Part shown: positions 1 through 11,490 of the stretch, piece after piece
Layout of the letters: every line of letters begins with the position of its first letter
Numbering within the stretch: the first letter of the stretch is position 1
Made by a program: the position numbers and the translations under genes
NCBI RefSeq assembly: GCF_037126465.1
Contig: NC_088210.1
Coordinates: 24,205,511 to 24,269,510, forward strand
DNA: 64,000 bases
Origin: Ornithodoros turicata
Lineage: Eukaryota > Arthropoda > Arachnida > Ixodida > Argasidae
Direction of reading: 5' to 3'
The notes under the pieces: generated by a model
Seen by the model: the letters and a program-made list of their open reading frames with translations, nothing else
Database searches by the model: none
Told to the model about the DNA's origin: nothing

Positions 1-393
1 GTGTGCCCAAACTTTTTAACTATGAAGAGCAGTTACTGCGAGGCATCTTTAGTGATCATAGTCCTCTGTCGAGCGTCTCCTACCAAGTAAGTAAAGTCAT
101 CAGAAATGAATCAGAATCCGAATCATCAGAATCCGAATGAGACGTCCTCAGGGATGCGGCAGCAAATGCGGTTACATCACCATTTGTACCAGACCAGTAC
201 AAATAGTTTGACTTACAGAGCCCGATTTCTTCCCGAATTTAGCGTACTGGAAGTTCTTCCACCCGAATTCGCACGAGTTTAGAGCGCACGTTTATTTACC
301 CAAATTTTAACCCCCCAAATTTGGGGAAAAATAGTTCCCGAAAACTTCAGGCTCTAAAGCATGACTCTCCATGTCACATTTTTTAAAATTCAG
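1..393 (+). other. intron or upstream flank of the 394-699 exon
   Basis: No coding stretch is recognisable here. The last bases before 394 are T-rich and end in AAAATTCAG, a usable splice acceptor, so the tract is most simply the 3' part of an intron on the + strand. Confidence 0.4.
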
Positions 394-699
394 GGCTCCT
401 CCATGACGAGTTCAAACCAGGGCCGTGCCACGAGTTTTGAGCTGGGAGAGCTTCGCAACCCCAGCATGACCTGCGACGACCTGGATGAACACGGGCGCTC
501 ACGCAGCATGGAGACCCGCGCGTCTGGTCCCGTGTGTGTTACGGTCACCTCTCCGAGGCCCGAAAGGCGGGCCTTCCTCCTTCGTGGGTCGGGCAACAAC
601 CACGCCCCAAACACCCTCACGGTGAATGTGCCATTCACCCATCAAGAGTCAGAGGAATCGAGGGAACCCCGCAGCTATCCAACCTCTCCTACGATACAG
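394..699 (+). CDS. internal coding exon of an unidentified disordered protein
   Basis: This looks like an internal exon of exactly 102 codons, phase 0 at both ends. It is bounded by an acceptor (TTTTAAAATTCAG) and a donor (ATACAG then GTACTG). The translated segment is rich in Ser, Arg, Pro and Thr, with patches such as GRSRSMETR and TVTSPRPERR, and has no predicted globular domain or membrane segment. GC content and codon use are clearly more coding-like than the flanking AT-rich DNA. The phase matches the exon starting at 1959 or 1980, so both probably belong to one gene. I do not recognise the family; phospho-site-like SRSM and SPRP patches suggest the disordered part of a signalling or scaffold protein, which is inference. 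The upstream part of the gene lies outside the window. An alternative ATG-initiated reading from 361 is open but would run through the acceptor. Confidence 0.6.
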
Positions 700-1958
700 G
701 TACTGTACAGCTGTTTTTTTATTTCCGGTAGCCCTCCAGCTGCATTCACAGTACTTACCGTTTGTGCGAGGTGGTTGTGGTTTATGTAATTACCGTAAAA
801 ATAGAAATTTTTTGCGGGGGCTTAATTTTTTCGAATTTTGCGATCATACTTTTTTCCGTTCGAAGTTAAGGTTCCGCGAAATATAGGTACCGGGGATAAA
901 AGAGTATGGGCATTGGAATTTGTGGCGATACGAGCGATGAGTGAACGATGAATCGACTTGCTTGACGACCTTTATTCTCACAAATTTGTTCTTGTCAAAC
1001 GCGGCTATAATTGAAATGCCACTTCAACATCCGTAGTTTATTCGCATAGTGTTATCACTTGGCATTGCAGATACCTGCTTTCACAAAACCAGCATGTATG
1101 TCATTGTTACAGGACTGGAGTTCACAGTAAACCTCTATAAGCTAGCTGGCATGTAGAGGCTTTGACACTGTCGACAGTGTCGTGAACCGCCGACCTTCCT
1201 GATCCCGCGATTTCCACTTCTGTCCGCTTCCACACAAACTTGCAGAATTAAGGTCCCGCAAAATATTCCCGAAACGCGCTTCCACACAAATTTGCAAACT
1301 ATTAAGACCGCCCTTTACAGTATTGAAGTTGGAGGTATAAGTATGTCCTTGGTTTTCACAGCCGAGTGTGTTACTGTCCCAGTTATTATTTTGCTACCCC
1401 ATTAATGCACAGAGGGAGAGAGAACTTTTATTGGATTGTTTTCAGCTGGTCTGTTTGCAATCTCTCAGTGATGTGAAAGACTACTAAAAATGTCCTAGTG
1501 ATTAGTTGTACACATTGATGTACCAAGAAATACATTGGACTTTTTGGAACCCTTACCGTATTTCAGTATGCAAATAAGACTTGGCGACTGCCCCCCCCCC
1601 CCCCCCAAAAAAAAACAACAACAAAAAAAACATGTGATTATACATTGGATTTCCCTCTCTTCCCTTCCCCACTACGCGCTCTGACAAAGAAACCGCCCCC
1701 CTCCAAACCAAGGGTCTGGGTCCGCCCCTGCCTATGCCATCCCGCCCCGTTTGTAGTCAATTTTTCATTGCTAGCTCGCCAAATGCTCTTTATTTGTGAA
1801 CATTTAGTACTTCGTAGTACTTTTCGCACCACAGATGGTACGAAGGTTGCCAACGCATATTCTGCAGTAGAACGAGAGCGCTATAATTTGCATCGTTCAG
1901 TAGAACAAGAAGCTAAGGAACGCTTTCCCCGGCTTACTTTTAAATGCGCCTTCTTCAG
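700..1958 (+). other. intron between the two coding exons
   Basis: This AT-rich stretch separates two exons of compatible phase. It starts with GTACTG and ends with the pyrimidine-rich CGCCTTCTTCAG. A C-run followed by an A-rich tract sits at about 1591-1630. I see no gene inside it. Confidence 0.5.
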
Positions 1959-2777
1959 GTCCCCGTTTTATCGCCGCAGTCCAAGAGCCTCTCTCCAACG
2001 TCCTCCTGTGGCTTCCACTCTCCCAAGCTGTGCTACACTGGGCGCATCTCCCCTACCAGCTGCACAGGCAAGCCACCTCTCCTAAAGACGAAGAACGTGT
2101 CAGGGCTGGCAACGCACAGCGCACCTCCCAGCGAAGGCCCCAGCCCTGTGCACAGTTTAGAGGGTGTTGAGGGCCCACTGGATGACACTGCCCTTCCAGA
2201 CTCTGGAGATGACAGCGAAAGGAAACGGCCTTCGCGCCGCGCCGGGCGCCCGGACCGGCGCCACCACACGGCCGATTCGTTCGAGCACCTGAAGAACCAG
2301 CGGGACCCATCCATTCATAAGCGCCTCTCGTGGAACTGTGGTCAGCAGCACGACCCCAGCAGGCCGCCCTCACTGTTGCCTTCGGAAGTGCTGCTGAAAA
2401 ACAAGCACGTGTCCAAGTGTCTAAGCAGCGAGTCCATGTACAGCTCGAGTGGTGTGAGCAGTACGGGATCCTTACTGTTTAGTAGCACGGGGAGTGGCGA
2501 GGGCGACGCGTGTGACTGCTGTGATATTGCTCGTGAGGAAGACCATCCTCCCGTGACTAATGGGGGTGAGGAAGAGGGAACAGGTGACCTGCAGAGAAGT
2601 CAGCCGGGTTCGAGCATCAAGATCGACGTGAGTGAAGTGAAGGACGGCATCTCGTCGGTGCAGATTGTGGCTGGGGATGGGCCGCTGTCGGGCGGCAAGC
2701 CCGGGAAGCCCTCTCGTTCGGACCTGCAGAAAATGAAGGAATTCCTGCTGAATAGCTGTTCCGTCGAAGCATCGTGA
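1959..2777 (+). CDS. large coding exon of the same unidentified protein
   Basis: This is about 271 codons of open frame continuing in phase from the 394-699 exon. The acceptor is CTTCTTCAG at 1958; a second in-frame AG at 1979 would drop seven codons. The protein segment is low-complexity and probably disordered. It has a basic run (ERKRPSRRAGRPDRR), a stretch with KRLSWNCG that could be a basophilic phosphosite, a Ser/Gly-rich block (SSESMYSSSGVSSTGS), a Cys/Asp patch (CDCCD), an acidic run and a final helix-like DLQKMKEFLLNSC. The frame reaches TGA at 2775-2777, but a strong donor (GTGAGTAT) starts at 2774, one base before that stop. The exon may therefore end the protein or splice onward after 2773 in phase 2. 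I found no convincing next exon. I do not recognise the family and assign no function. Confidence 0.65.
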   Translation, partial: VPVLSPQSKSLSPTSSCGFHSPKLCYTGRISPTSCTGKPPLLKTKNVSGLATHSAPPSEGPSPVHSLEGVEGPLDDTALPDSGDDSERKRPSRRAGRPDRRHHTADSFEHLKNQRDPSIHKRLSWNCGQQHDPSRPPSLLPSEVLLKNKHVSKCLSSESMYSSSGVSSTGSLLFSSTGSGEGDACDCCDIAREEDHPPVTNGGEEEGTGDLQRSQPGSSIKIDVSEVKDGISSVQIVAGDGPLSGGKPGKPSRSDLQKMKEFLLNSCSVEAS

Positions 2778-5700
2778 GTATCATTTGTTGTTGATTTTTC
2801 ATCGAGTATCAATTCAACGCTATGACTTCGTATTGAAATTCGTGGGGAGGTGACTAGATCTACTATATGTGGTCTTATCTGCGTGTTCTGTTAGGCTGCA
2901 TTCACATGGGGCAACGTTTTCCAGCAACTCGAACCAGCGTCCTATGAGCAATTTCGAGAATGCGTTCACGCGTACCAACTCGGTAGCTCCACCCTCAAGC
3001 AACCTTACGGCAACCAGAGAATGCAAGACCTGGCTCATGCTTCTAAATGTGGATACGTCATGGCCTGTTGCATTACATCGTACATGCATACAGCATACTA
3101 GTAGTTCTATGCTTGAATCCCAGAGCCAAGCGCTAACGTGTTATGTAAACAGGGCTCATGAATGCTATACTAGTACTCTCTAGAGCACTGCTAAGGCCTG
3201 GGCTTCCTTTGACCTAACTGCCTGACCCGACCCGAATAAATTGTTTCCCAGCCCAGGCTCGATCCGAGAAATTTGTACGCTGCACGGCCATGCCCAAACC
3301 CGGCCAGTCGACTACAGAGAAGCAGGCTATAAAAGTTTACCGTGGCTAACTAACAGTGGCGTGGCACAGTCCTGAGTGTGATCTAGGCCCATGAGACGGG
3401 TCGGGCTAGTTTTTTCCGGAAAGCCCGGGACAGTGCAGTGCTCTGGTGCTGTCTAATATCTTGGGCATGACACTGTGTAACACCGATATGCCTAGGAATG
3501 TTCATGTGATTTCAGTACTTCAGATGCTATCATGGAGACATTGTTTCAGGTTTTATTTCAGGAGCTGTAAAACCGGGTGATATTGGTTGGAAAAGCAGAT
3601 TTTCTATTAAAAAAGAAAAAAGTGCACTTCTGGCATTTTAGATGAATGCAAGATGGGTAACACCATGCTGAACATGCAGTGCTTAGCATTGTTCAGTGCC
3701 TATATTAGTGGCTGAATTGGCACTTTGCCAAGTTGGTTTTCTGGGTTTCTCAGGCTTTGCCCTTAGTGACGATATTGCAAATCTGGGGTTGAAAACGGAT
3801 TTTACTGGTCGTAACCCTAAAACATTATTATAAATATAAAGGCTAAAAAAACCAAAACAGGCTATAAAGGCCCTAATTATAAATGGTCGACATGTGAACC
3901 CCATAGTATTGTTTCTGCATATTATCTTTTTCCTTATCTTTCCAGTGAAGTTTGACAATGTCTTTAATGAAGAAGCACTCATTGAGCAAGCACTGCATAG
4001 GACGGTGGTCCTTGCAATAGAATGGAGAGAGCAGCCAGCTAGGAATATCCAGCAGCTCAAGCGTGTCGTCTGGCCAAGCCATAGAACAGATCGGCACACA
4101 CTGCACGGAACAACTGTGCCTTCTTCCTTGGAATGGCTGCTGGCACAAGCCACACACACAACTGCCTCCATCTTGGACATAGTTCAGACATATCTTCGGT
4201 GTCCGACTTGTCTCTCCTGCTGTTAGAATTGCCTTCCTCGCAGCAAATGACCACGGCCTCATTCATAAACGCTGTACTCACAGTTCACATCTGTGAAAAC
4301 ACTTTGTACACATAGTACCAACACGTTTTCATCACCGACATCAGATGCGAGTGTTTAATCTCTGTAACCATTCATTTGCTGCTGGGCTGCAAACGCGGCT
4401 GGCTATTTAGTTGGAAGCCATTTTTCTTTAGTCAGTGTCCGCTCCTTGTTTCAGATACAAGATCTCTAGTTATCTTAGCCAAGACTCGATTGTTGTATTA
4501 TTTTAGTGTACATAACTAAAGGTGTAGACGTAGGTAGAACTTCTGTACATTGATTTTAGAATTAGTATATGTTACTCTCAAATGTTTCATTCTCGTCCCG
4601 ATTCTTTTAGACATGCAGGAAACAACACCACAATAGCAAGACTACGTGACCAGTTATCTTTTTGTTGTACAGAACTCCCCATGTCATCTATGAATGAGCA
4701 TTGCTGAGTGTCTTAGACACCCATAAATTTTTTTCCAGTGAAATTTCACATTCTGCAAACAATCAGTCAGCTATGTCTGTCTGTGGAGACTGTGACAGTT
4801 ACGTTTCTTTAAGCTCTATTTCCATTTTTCTGACAGTGATAAAACACAGTCTCAGAACATGGTCAAAACCGGAAACGACGAAAATTTTGAGGTAGAGCAA
4901 AAAACATTTTTAATGATTTTGGTGACCCGTTTGTGGTGTTTCCTGCCATTGGCAATGGTTGATCTGCTCAGATGTGTCGAGTCACACATGAGCATGCATC
5001 GCACTTCACTCTTCTATGCATGAGACTCACGCAAGTGTTACGGTGCAGAAGTATATCATCACGAGAGACATGTATAACCAAAATGTGCGTGCACTGTGAT
5101 GACGTATAAATCATGTCAGCTCTGTTTCTGCTGATTTTCATTCATTATCGGTGCTGCTACCTGTCCTCTAAGTCACCGTGGCTGTCTTGAGTGCCAAAAT
5201 TCATTTTTTTTACTCATACTTGGTACCTTTCGTGTCATATACGTTTGCTCCTAAACTGTAAGTTGCTCGTTTGTAAATTTACTTCAGCTCCAGCTTTTCA
5301 GTTCTAGCATACAGTGTGCTTTTGGAAATAATTGAAACCCGTGGCGAAATTGCGATGTCGGAAGTGCTGTGCATATAAAAATGAGGTTTCTTTGCGCACT
5401 CACCTTCGGAACTGTGATACACCAATAAATTACTCCCAAATGCATTGTAGCATTGCTGTGATTTTTATCTTTTCTTTTCTTCTTTTTTGGCATCTGTGGG
5501 GGCAGGGAAAGTGATAGCAATCACCTATCCATACATACATGTTGTACAATGTGATCGTTGTCATTTTTTGCATTGTGACAGCTATAGTAAGCATACCTAT
5601 TTCGTGTAGACTTCTAGATGGCAAGAACCCCTTGCTCTTGGACGCTACCCATAGACTTGTTCTCATGAACAAATGTTCTTAAAGCACTTGACTGTGTACA

Positions 5701-6121
5701 AATTCAAGTTCGTTACACTGTATGCTGGCAGTGAGTAAGCCAGATTTGCCACATGCACCGTGTCACGTGTAAATGTATGCCATGAATATGTTGCTGTATT
5801 TTTTGTACACTTGCCATGTCTAAAACACAAGGTTGATTGCTATGGATAAGTACGTATCTCGAAATTGAGCTGTTATGGTACAATATTATGGAAACGAAGT
5901 TACATTCTGCTGCAAAGCTTGAAAACGTTTTTCTTTCTGCCTCTTTTAGCCCCTTGGCAAGATGAGCAAAAAATATGGTGCATATACTGTAGGTGCCACA
6001 CTGAATGTTTTATGCAAAGCTTGAGAATCAACGACGAGGCTCGGCCAGTACATGCAGGCTGTTTACACACACTTTGCCATTAACTATATTTTTATTCGCC
6101 ATGCATTATTGTATTTCAAAT
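2778..6121. other. AT-rich tract without recognisable genes
   Basis: I see no convincing exon or mobile element here. If translation stops at 2775 this would be the start of a long 3' untranslated region; an AATAAA lies at about 5426. If the donor at 2774 is used it is an intron. Short open frames on both strands around 3.9-4.2 kb lack family resemblance. Confidence 0.3.
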
Positions 6122-6191
6122 TTAAAGGGGCACCACCGTGCGAATACCTTTCCTTGCGGAAAGAAAGTTTGGCACTTTAGTGACCCTTTAA
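6122..6191. mobile_element. short TTAA-flanked MITE, family 1 copy a
   Basis: Two TTAA sites (6122-6125 and 6188-6191) bracket about 62 bp. The ends are inverted: AGGGGCACCACCGTGC on the left, and the complement of GGCACTTTAGTGACCCT on the right. A copy with matching ends lies at 40296-40518. TTAA targets are typical of piggyBac-type elements; there is no coding capacity. Confidence 0.5.
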
Positions 6192-9100
6192 TCTTCCGTA
6201 GCACTTCAGTCAGTTGCAACTGTACCAATTAGAAGCGCTCATTGCACCCAAGACTGAAGCATGCTTTCATGAATGCAGACAGCTGATTAACAATTGCATT
6301 TCAGGGACCTTCCCTGAGCCCCCATCCAAAAAGGTGTGCTCTCTGCGATCTGAGATACTCTGCGATCGCTTTCTCAGTTTGGCATGCACTTGCACGTTGT
6401 GCATAAGTTGCTGTACTTACCCTAAAAAAAATGTTCTGATCCAACATCATTAACCTTGAATCGGAACAAGCAGCCCTCAGAGCACATGCGAGATTGTGGT
6501 TCAAGGGCGTTCCTAGCACTAAGTTAGTTTTTACAAGCTCTTGAGACGACACAAATATCCAGGCACAAGCCGACCCCTTCTGGGTGGGGTTGTTAGCAAA
6601 TGCACACATTACCAAGGCCCGTTAATTGGCATTGATATTTGCGAGTCGATTATCATATTCTAGGTCCTCAAACGTGCACGATGTCGGATGCCTTTTGCCA
6701 GACAGGACGAGTTATCACCTAATTTCTGATGGGCATGGGAATTCTATATGTTCGATACCGTTCGAAAGACACTGGCAATGGTTTCTTCACATTGGCAGTT
6801 CATTTTCACAAAGTTCTCATTATTGAGAGTTTCACCATGCCAAGGTGTACAAAGTCTGCAATAAGTACAGAAACGACTGGCAACGTTCACCTTTGAACAC
6901 CCCGTACCACCACTCAGATCCAGCAAGCCACAGCATCGGCCGATGAGCTTTCAGTATACAGTCCCCCAATCCTGACATGCGCAAACAGCCGTAAAGTTAA
7001 TTAATGCTCTAGCGCACTCCAGCATGATGATCCGCACGATGCATGCGCTCCGAGATACGCATATACAAGGGGGTTCGGTTTCACTAGGAATCGTTGGGTC
7101 AGGCTGCAACGGGGAATATGCACTGCATCGTCACTGCAGGTATGCTTCTGATGGCTATATATCATTCCACGCTGTTATCGGAAATTTTTGTGCATTTGTG
7201 TGCAAAGCTGGGAAGGTGTACTGTTGTGCATATTTTGTAGGACAGTCCAGAAGCAGAACACTATTAGTAAAAGACCTAAGACTAAAGACCATACACGGAG
7301 TGCTGGACTGGTTCAATCATTCCTGAGAGCAGACGTTTGCCTTCAGACACTATTTTGTAATATATTGAGCAAGAAGTTCACAGGACACACATTTGCTCAC
7401 GTTGTATCAGATTTTTCTGATTCACTGTGAAGTTTGGTTTGTGAGTACTGAATATGACTACAAGAAAAGCAACAGGCAGCCAACATTTCAAACTGTTGTG
7501 GAAACACATGCAAACGTGTTACCGTCTTTCATCATCGTCCGCAAGCATATCCCCAGAGATGCACAAAAGGTGCTCCAGCAGTTGTACACGAGGGGCATAT
7601 TAATGTGATTTGAGTAATAATGTAAGGTGGCTTGTGAACGCTTGCAAGGTTTATCCCCTCAAAATCCGTGCATCTGTACGTGTGCACATTTCACACGTTT
7701 GTGCATGTCCACGTCTTACTGTGGAATTCATGCTGCATTGCTTCTGGGTATCATTCGTTGTAATTTTGATTTTCAAGTCTTCTGCTTCTGTGATGGAGTA
7801 CCACTTTTCTCAGAACGCTAGCCAAAGTACCCAAGTTGTACAGTCTCGCCCCCCTTTCATTTCTTTTGTTCTTCAACAAGTATTACACTCTGTAAACATG
7901 TGCATATAATAAGGAGCAACAGCAGCATATAGTTTTAGAAAAGGATGTACAGCATTTATTACGCATGTAAATATATAAAGAGCACAATATATAGCTATAT
8001 AACTCATGATGGAGTGCACAGCATGTTTCCCTGTACTGTGGGATGCTTGATGTTATTTGACACTTTGTTGCGATATAACCCATAATTTATTATTGAATTA
8101 ATACGAGTAATTTGAATACGAAGCTCAATTCTTGAGCAGTGCCCGTTGTTTGCCGACGTGTGGTGAGGTGCATGCCCGCTTTCAATGGCTGGTCTCCAGA
8201 AGTTGAGTAGATATAAATTACTCTAGCCCTGCCCTTGGTAAACCTTTAGTACAAAAAAAAAAAAAAAAAAAGGAAAGTGAGAAAAATAAAATGGTTTGCC
8301 TGGAGAGTATTGTCTGACTCTTGAATATCTCCTGCAGGGTTGTTAGTTACTTTTGAAAAGTATCTGACTTACAGTTACAAATAAGTGGGTTCGAAAGTAT
8401 GTAAGTTAGAATTTAAAAAAAAAAATACGCTCGTATAATTACTTCCAAAACCATGCTAGGCACCTTTGCAGTTGCTTTACTCCATCTTCTCCAAACGTTA
8501 ACCAAATGAAAAACATGGTCGGTTCACTTTGGTGCATTGAATAATCTGTATCTTTGTGTGTGAAGACTTGAAATTTTTCTAAATGTTCTGCACGCATCTC
8601 GTTGACGAATATTATGACTATCTTTATCGACAAAAGAATGACTAGATAAATGAAAACAAAGCAAACAACTGAAATAGCGAACAAAACACTCTAGAACGAA
8701 CTATGAGCATCAACTACCCCCATTATAGTGAAACAGGATCTTTATGTACCACAGTGCAGTCCGAAAGCGACATGATGGTGTGAGTTACGGAAACTCGTTA
8801 CGTGCGCAAACAGATAGCGTTGCTGGCACTGAACAAGCGCAGCACGCAACGTGATTTTTGCGTCCAACGTGCGCACGCAATTTTTTTCGTGTTTTCGGTT
8901 CGTGGGTCAGCGGCGTAATCGTCAAAACGTGCTTCAGAGATGTGGTGACAATACACAGTTTTCTTTCTTTATTTGTTTTAACATTTGAATAAAGGCCTAG
9001 CTGCCAGCTGGCTTCTTATGTTGGTCACAATTGGATGCCATACCCACTTTTGGCCAACATATGGCATATGATGTGTGGGTTACGACAAAGCGTCCTTAGC

Positions 9101-9407
9101 AAGGAAGGTGTTATACAATTAACACGGACCCGATGCTGAACTGAGCATACCGTTCACGATCGTTACTTTGAAAGTTAGCGCGCTCCATATAAGTCACGTG
9201 AAAACCGGTGCGTTAGGGCCGGGATTTCAAATGTCACGATTGGTCATTCGGCGGAAGCTCGTGACGAATCACAGGGAAGCAATGGATTCATCGCGCGCGG
9301 TATGAAATAATCGAAACATTGAACCAGTCTAGCTACAGATGATAACGCCAGCTTTCCTGATATCACAGTGATTGCTTTGAAGATAACGGGCATCCCGCCA
9401 GAGTAGT
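6192..9407. other. AT-rich tract, nothing recognised
   Basis: The tract has A/T runs and an A-run at about 8252-8270. AATAAA hexamers lie at about 8285 and 8988. No gene, RNA or mobile element can be supported. Confidence 0.3.
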
Positions 9408-9562
9408 ATCCCAAGCAGCAGAATGTACTGAAAGTCGAGTGCAATAGGGGTGGACGGTATGTGTCATCAGTGTTCTTTAGTTTCACGAGTCTGTTCAAGG
9501 ACTTCCACCTACCCGGCCACCCCTATTGCACTCGACTTTCAGTACATTTTGCTGCTTGGGAT
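9408..9562. repeat. 46-bp inverted repeat, hairpin-forming
   Basis: Bases 9408-9453 are the near-perfect reverse complement of 9517-9562, with one mismatch seen. A loop of 63 bases separates them. The stem would be long and stable. It could be a foldback MITE or a processed-hairpin locus; no flanking duplication is obvious. Confidence 0.75.
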
Positions 9563-10494
9563 CAGATTTGTACAGGCAGCTCCAAAACATTTTGCGTTAT
9601 CTTTTTCGAAGGCCAGGATTAATGTTGGTACAGCTCCTCACAACAGTTTACGGAACACCGGAGTGACGTATATGTCGCCATCGGGGCAGGGGGCGGATCC
9701 AGCATTCTTCCGATATAGCGATATCTGAGCGATACCCTTGCACCAAACGGGAGCAGACACTTTCAGACAGTTCGATGCTCCTCTCAGTAGGTGTTCCGTG
9801 AACTTTTGTCGGGATCTGTACACTCAGGTCTTTGCGATAGGCAACGCGTCCTTGAATCTGAGGTAAGCGGCGACGCAGGGGAACAAACTTACATGGACAC
9901 TCAAAAACAAAACAACTTCATTTAAATATGTTTTATTGGCAGGGGGCAATACCATCACGACACTCAAAATGTCTTTCAACAACGCGCTGTCTGCAGAGGA
10001 AATACGGACACGCGTGTTGCTGTCCCATAAACTGCATTCAACTTAACCATTATAGATAGCCTGAACTGCAGAGGCAGTACATTCAACCATTTCCATATTA
10101 GTCAAATCTCCTTCCCCAGATGCATACTGTTGACAGTGACAAACGGCGCCCGCTCTACCACTCCAAGAACTGTTACTCCGCCGTGGAAGCACGCGAATGA
10201 ATATGGGATAAATTATGATTTCAGGAGGCACATCGCGTGGAGATTCCTATACCATTAATCCTACGTGGCACAGGCCCCGACGAAAGTGTACGGAACACGC
10301 AGCTGGCATACATTTTCTTCGACATGACACCCTATAGCGGCAAGCAGAAGCGGGCTCGTTCAGAGGTATGGGAGAGTGCGCTGTCTGGGGACACAACGGT
10401 AGTTTCGGTATCACTGGAACGTGCTCGCTGCATGTTCCGCGAACTTCTCGGGATTGCTACCCATCCCTACCCCCATGCAGATAACAGAAGCACC
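9563..10494. other. unassigned sequence next to the left arm
   Basis: No gene is recognised. A phrase like TTTACGGAACAC occurs at about 9648 and a related one at about 10286, which hints at eroded transposon ends. A reverse-strand AATAAAACAT lies near 9930. None of this is strong enough to name an element. Confidence 0.25.
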
Positions 10495-11490
10495 ACTCAG
10501 GTTAACCAACATGTTTATTCGCATACTGCGCGGTTCCCTGCAGACCACTGCGTCGTAATCTGTCAATGCTAGCAACAGTCGTCAAGATGCATTTATTTTC
10601 CGCGCTATGATGACACAAGAGTCATGTTCCCTCGCAGTCGAAAAGGGAGACCGCGTGTAAGAGGAGGCTATCAATGATAACACCTCGCCACACTCTCTCC
10701 CACCTTTGCAAACGTCTGGAAAGTGCAAGATGTCACCGGAAAGACCACAGTCAACCAGGAGCTGCTGGTAGTACTCTACGCGCAGGAAGGCTTCGTCGGT
10801 GAGTCTAACGGCAGTTTGCGATGAGGAAGTCTTGTGCGGTCGCTGTGGCTAGAAAATGTCGGTTGCGTCATGTTCAGGCGCAGCTGGGTGTCCGAGGACG
10901 GCGGAGGTGCTGCTGAGCAATTCCGACAGTATAGCGTACCGAGAGACGTCATCTGCCGTAGCAGGTCCTGTGCCTCAGCTCCGTCCACGGCGCTGGGATA
11001 CCATTTCGGGCGACATGACCGGCAAGAAAAGAAACGGCGGGAATAGCAATTAAAACGAAAAAGGATAAAACACTAGCGAAAACCGCTAGCAACTATCTGC
11101 TCATGTTCCCTGGACAAGCGGCTTGACAGGTCGGAACCCACACCAGGCACCAAATTGTGGGAATTGATGAGGCCCTTAAACGCACGTGGTTCCCACCACC
11201 TGTCTAACCGCCGCGGCCCCCAGAGAACACAAGCAACATTCAGGTTAACTAACAACAAAGAGTAGAATTATTCACTTACATCACACCACTGCCGTAATCT
11301 GCCGGCCGCCGAAAGAATCCGCTCCATGCAGGGGATGTTCCTCATACCGTCGTCAGGATGGCTCTCCTTTATGCGCTGGAACCGCTACGGGTTATATAAG
11401 CCTCAAGTTCCCTCGCAGTAAAGAGGGAAACCGCACGTGTGAGACCACTATCGGCGATAACACCTTGCTATCTCCACGTGTCTTGAGTAT
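10495..11490 (-). mobile_element. miniature LTR retroelement (TRIM-like), left-arm copy
   Basis: On the minus strand one LTR-like segment (about 11490 down to 11150) is followed by about 450 bp of internal sequence and a second, diverged LTR-like segment (about 10740 down to 10495). The first LTR has a TATA box in GGCTTATATAACCC. The second has a polyadenylation-type GAATAAACATG. A primer-site-like TTTGGTGCCTGGTGTGG follows the first LTR. No gag or pol frame survives, and the total of about 1 kb fits a non-autonomous TRIM. The paired copy is at about 35811-36840. Confidence 0.5.

Noticed and set aside
3873..4262. Cys-rich minus-strand frame and an overlapping plus-strand frame after a splice-like TTTCCAG
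   Set aside because: The spacing of Cys fits no finger type I know, and the plus-strand frame is out of phase with the exon ending at 2773.
9633..10300. Tc1/mariner-like element with TTTACGGAACAC ends
   Set aside because: The two words are not in a clear inverted arrangement and no transposase is present.
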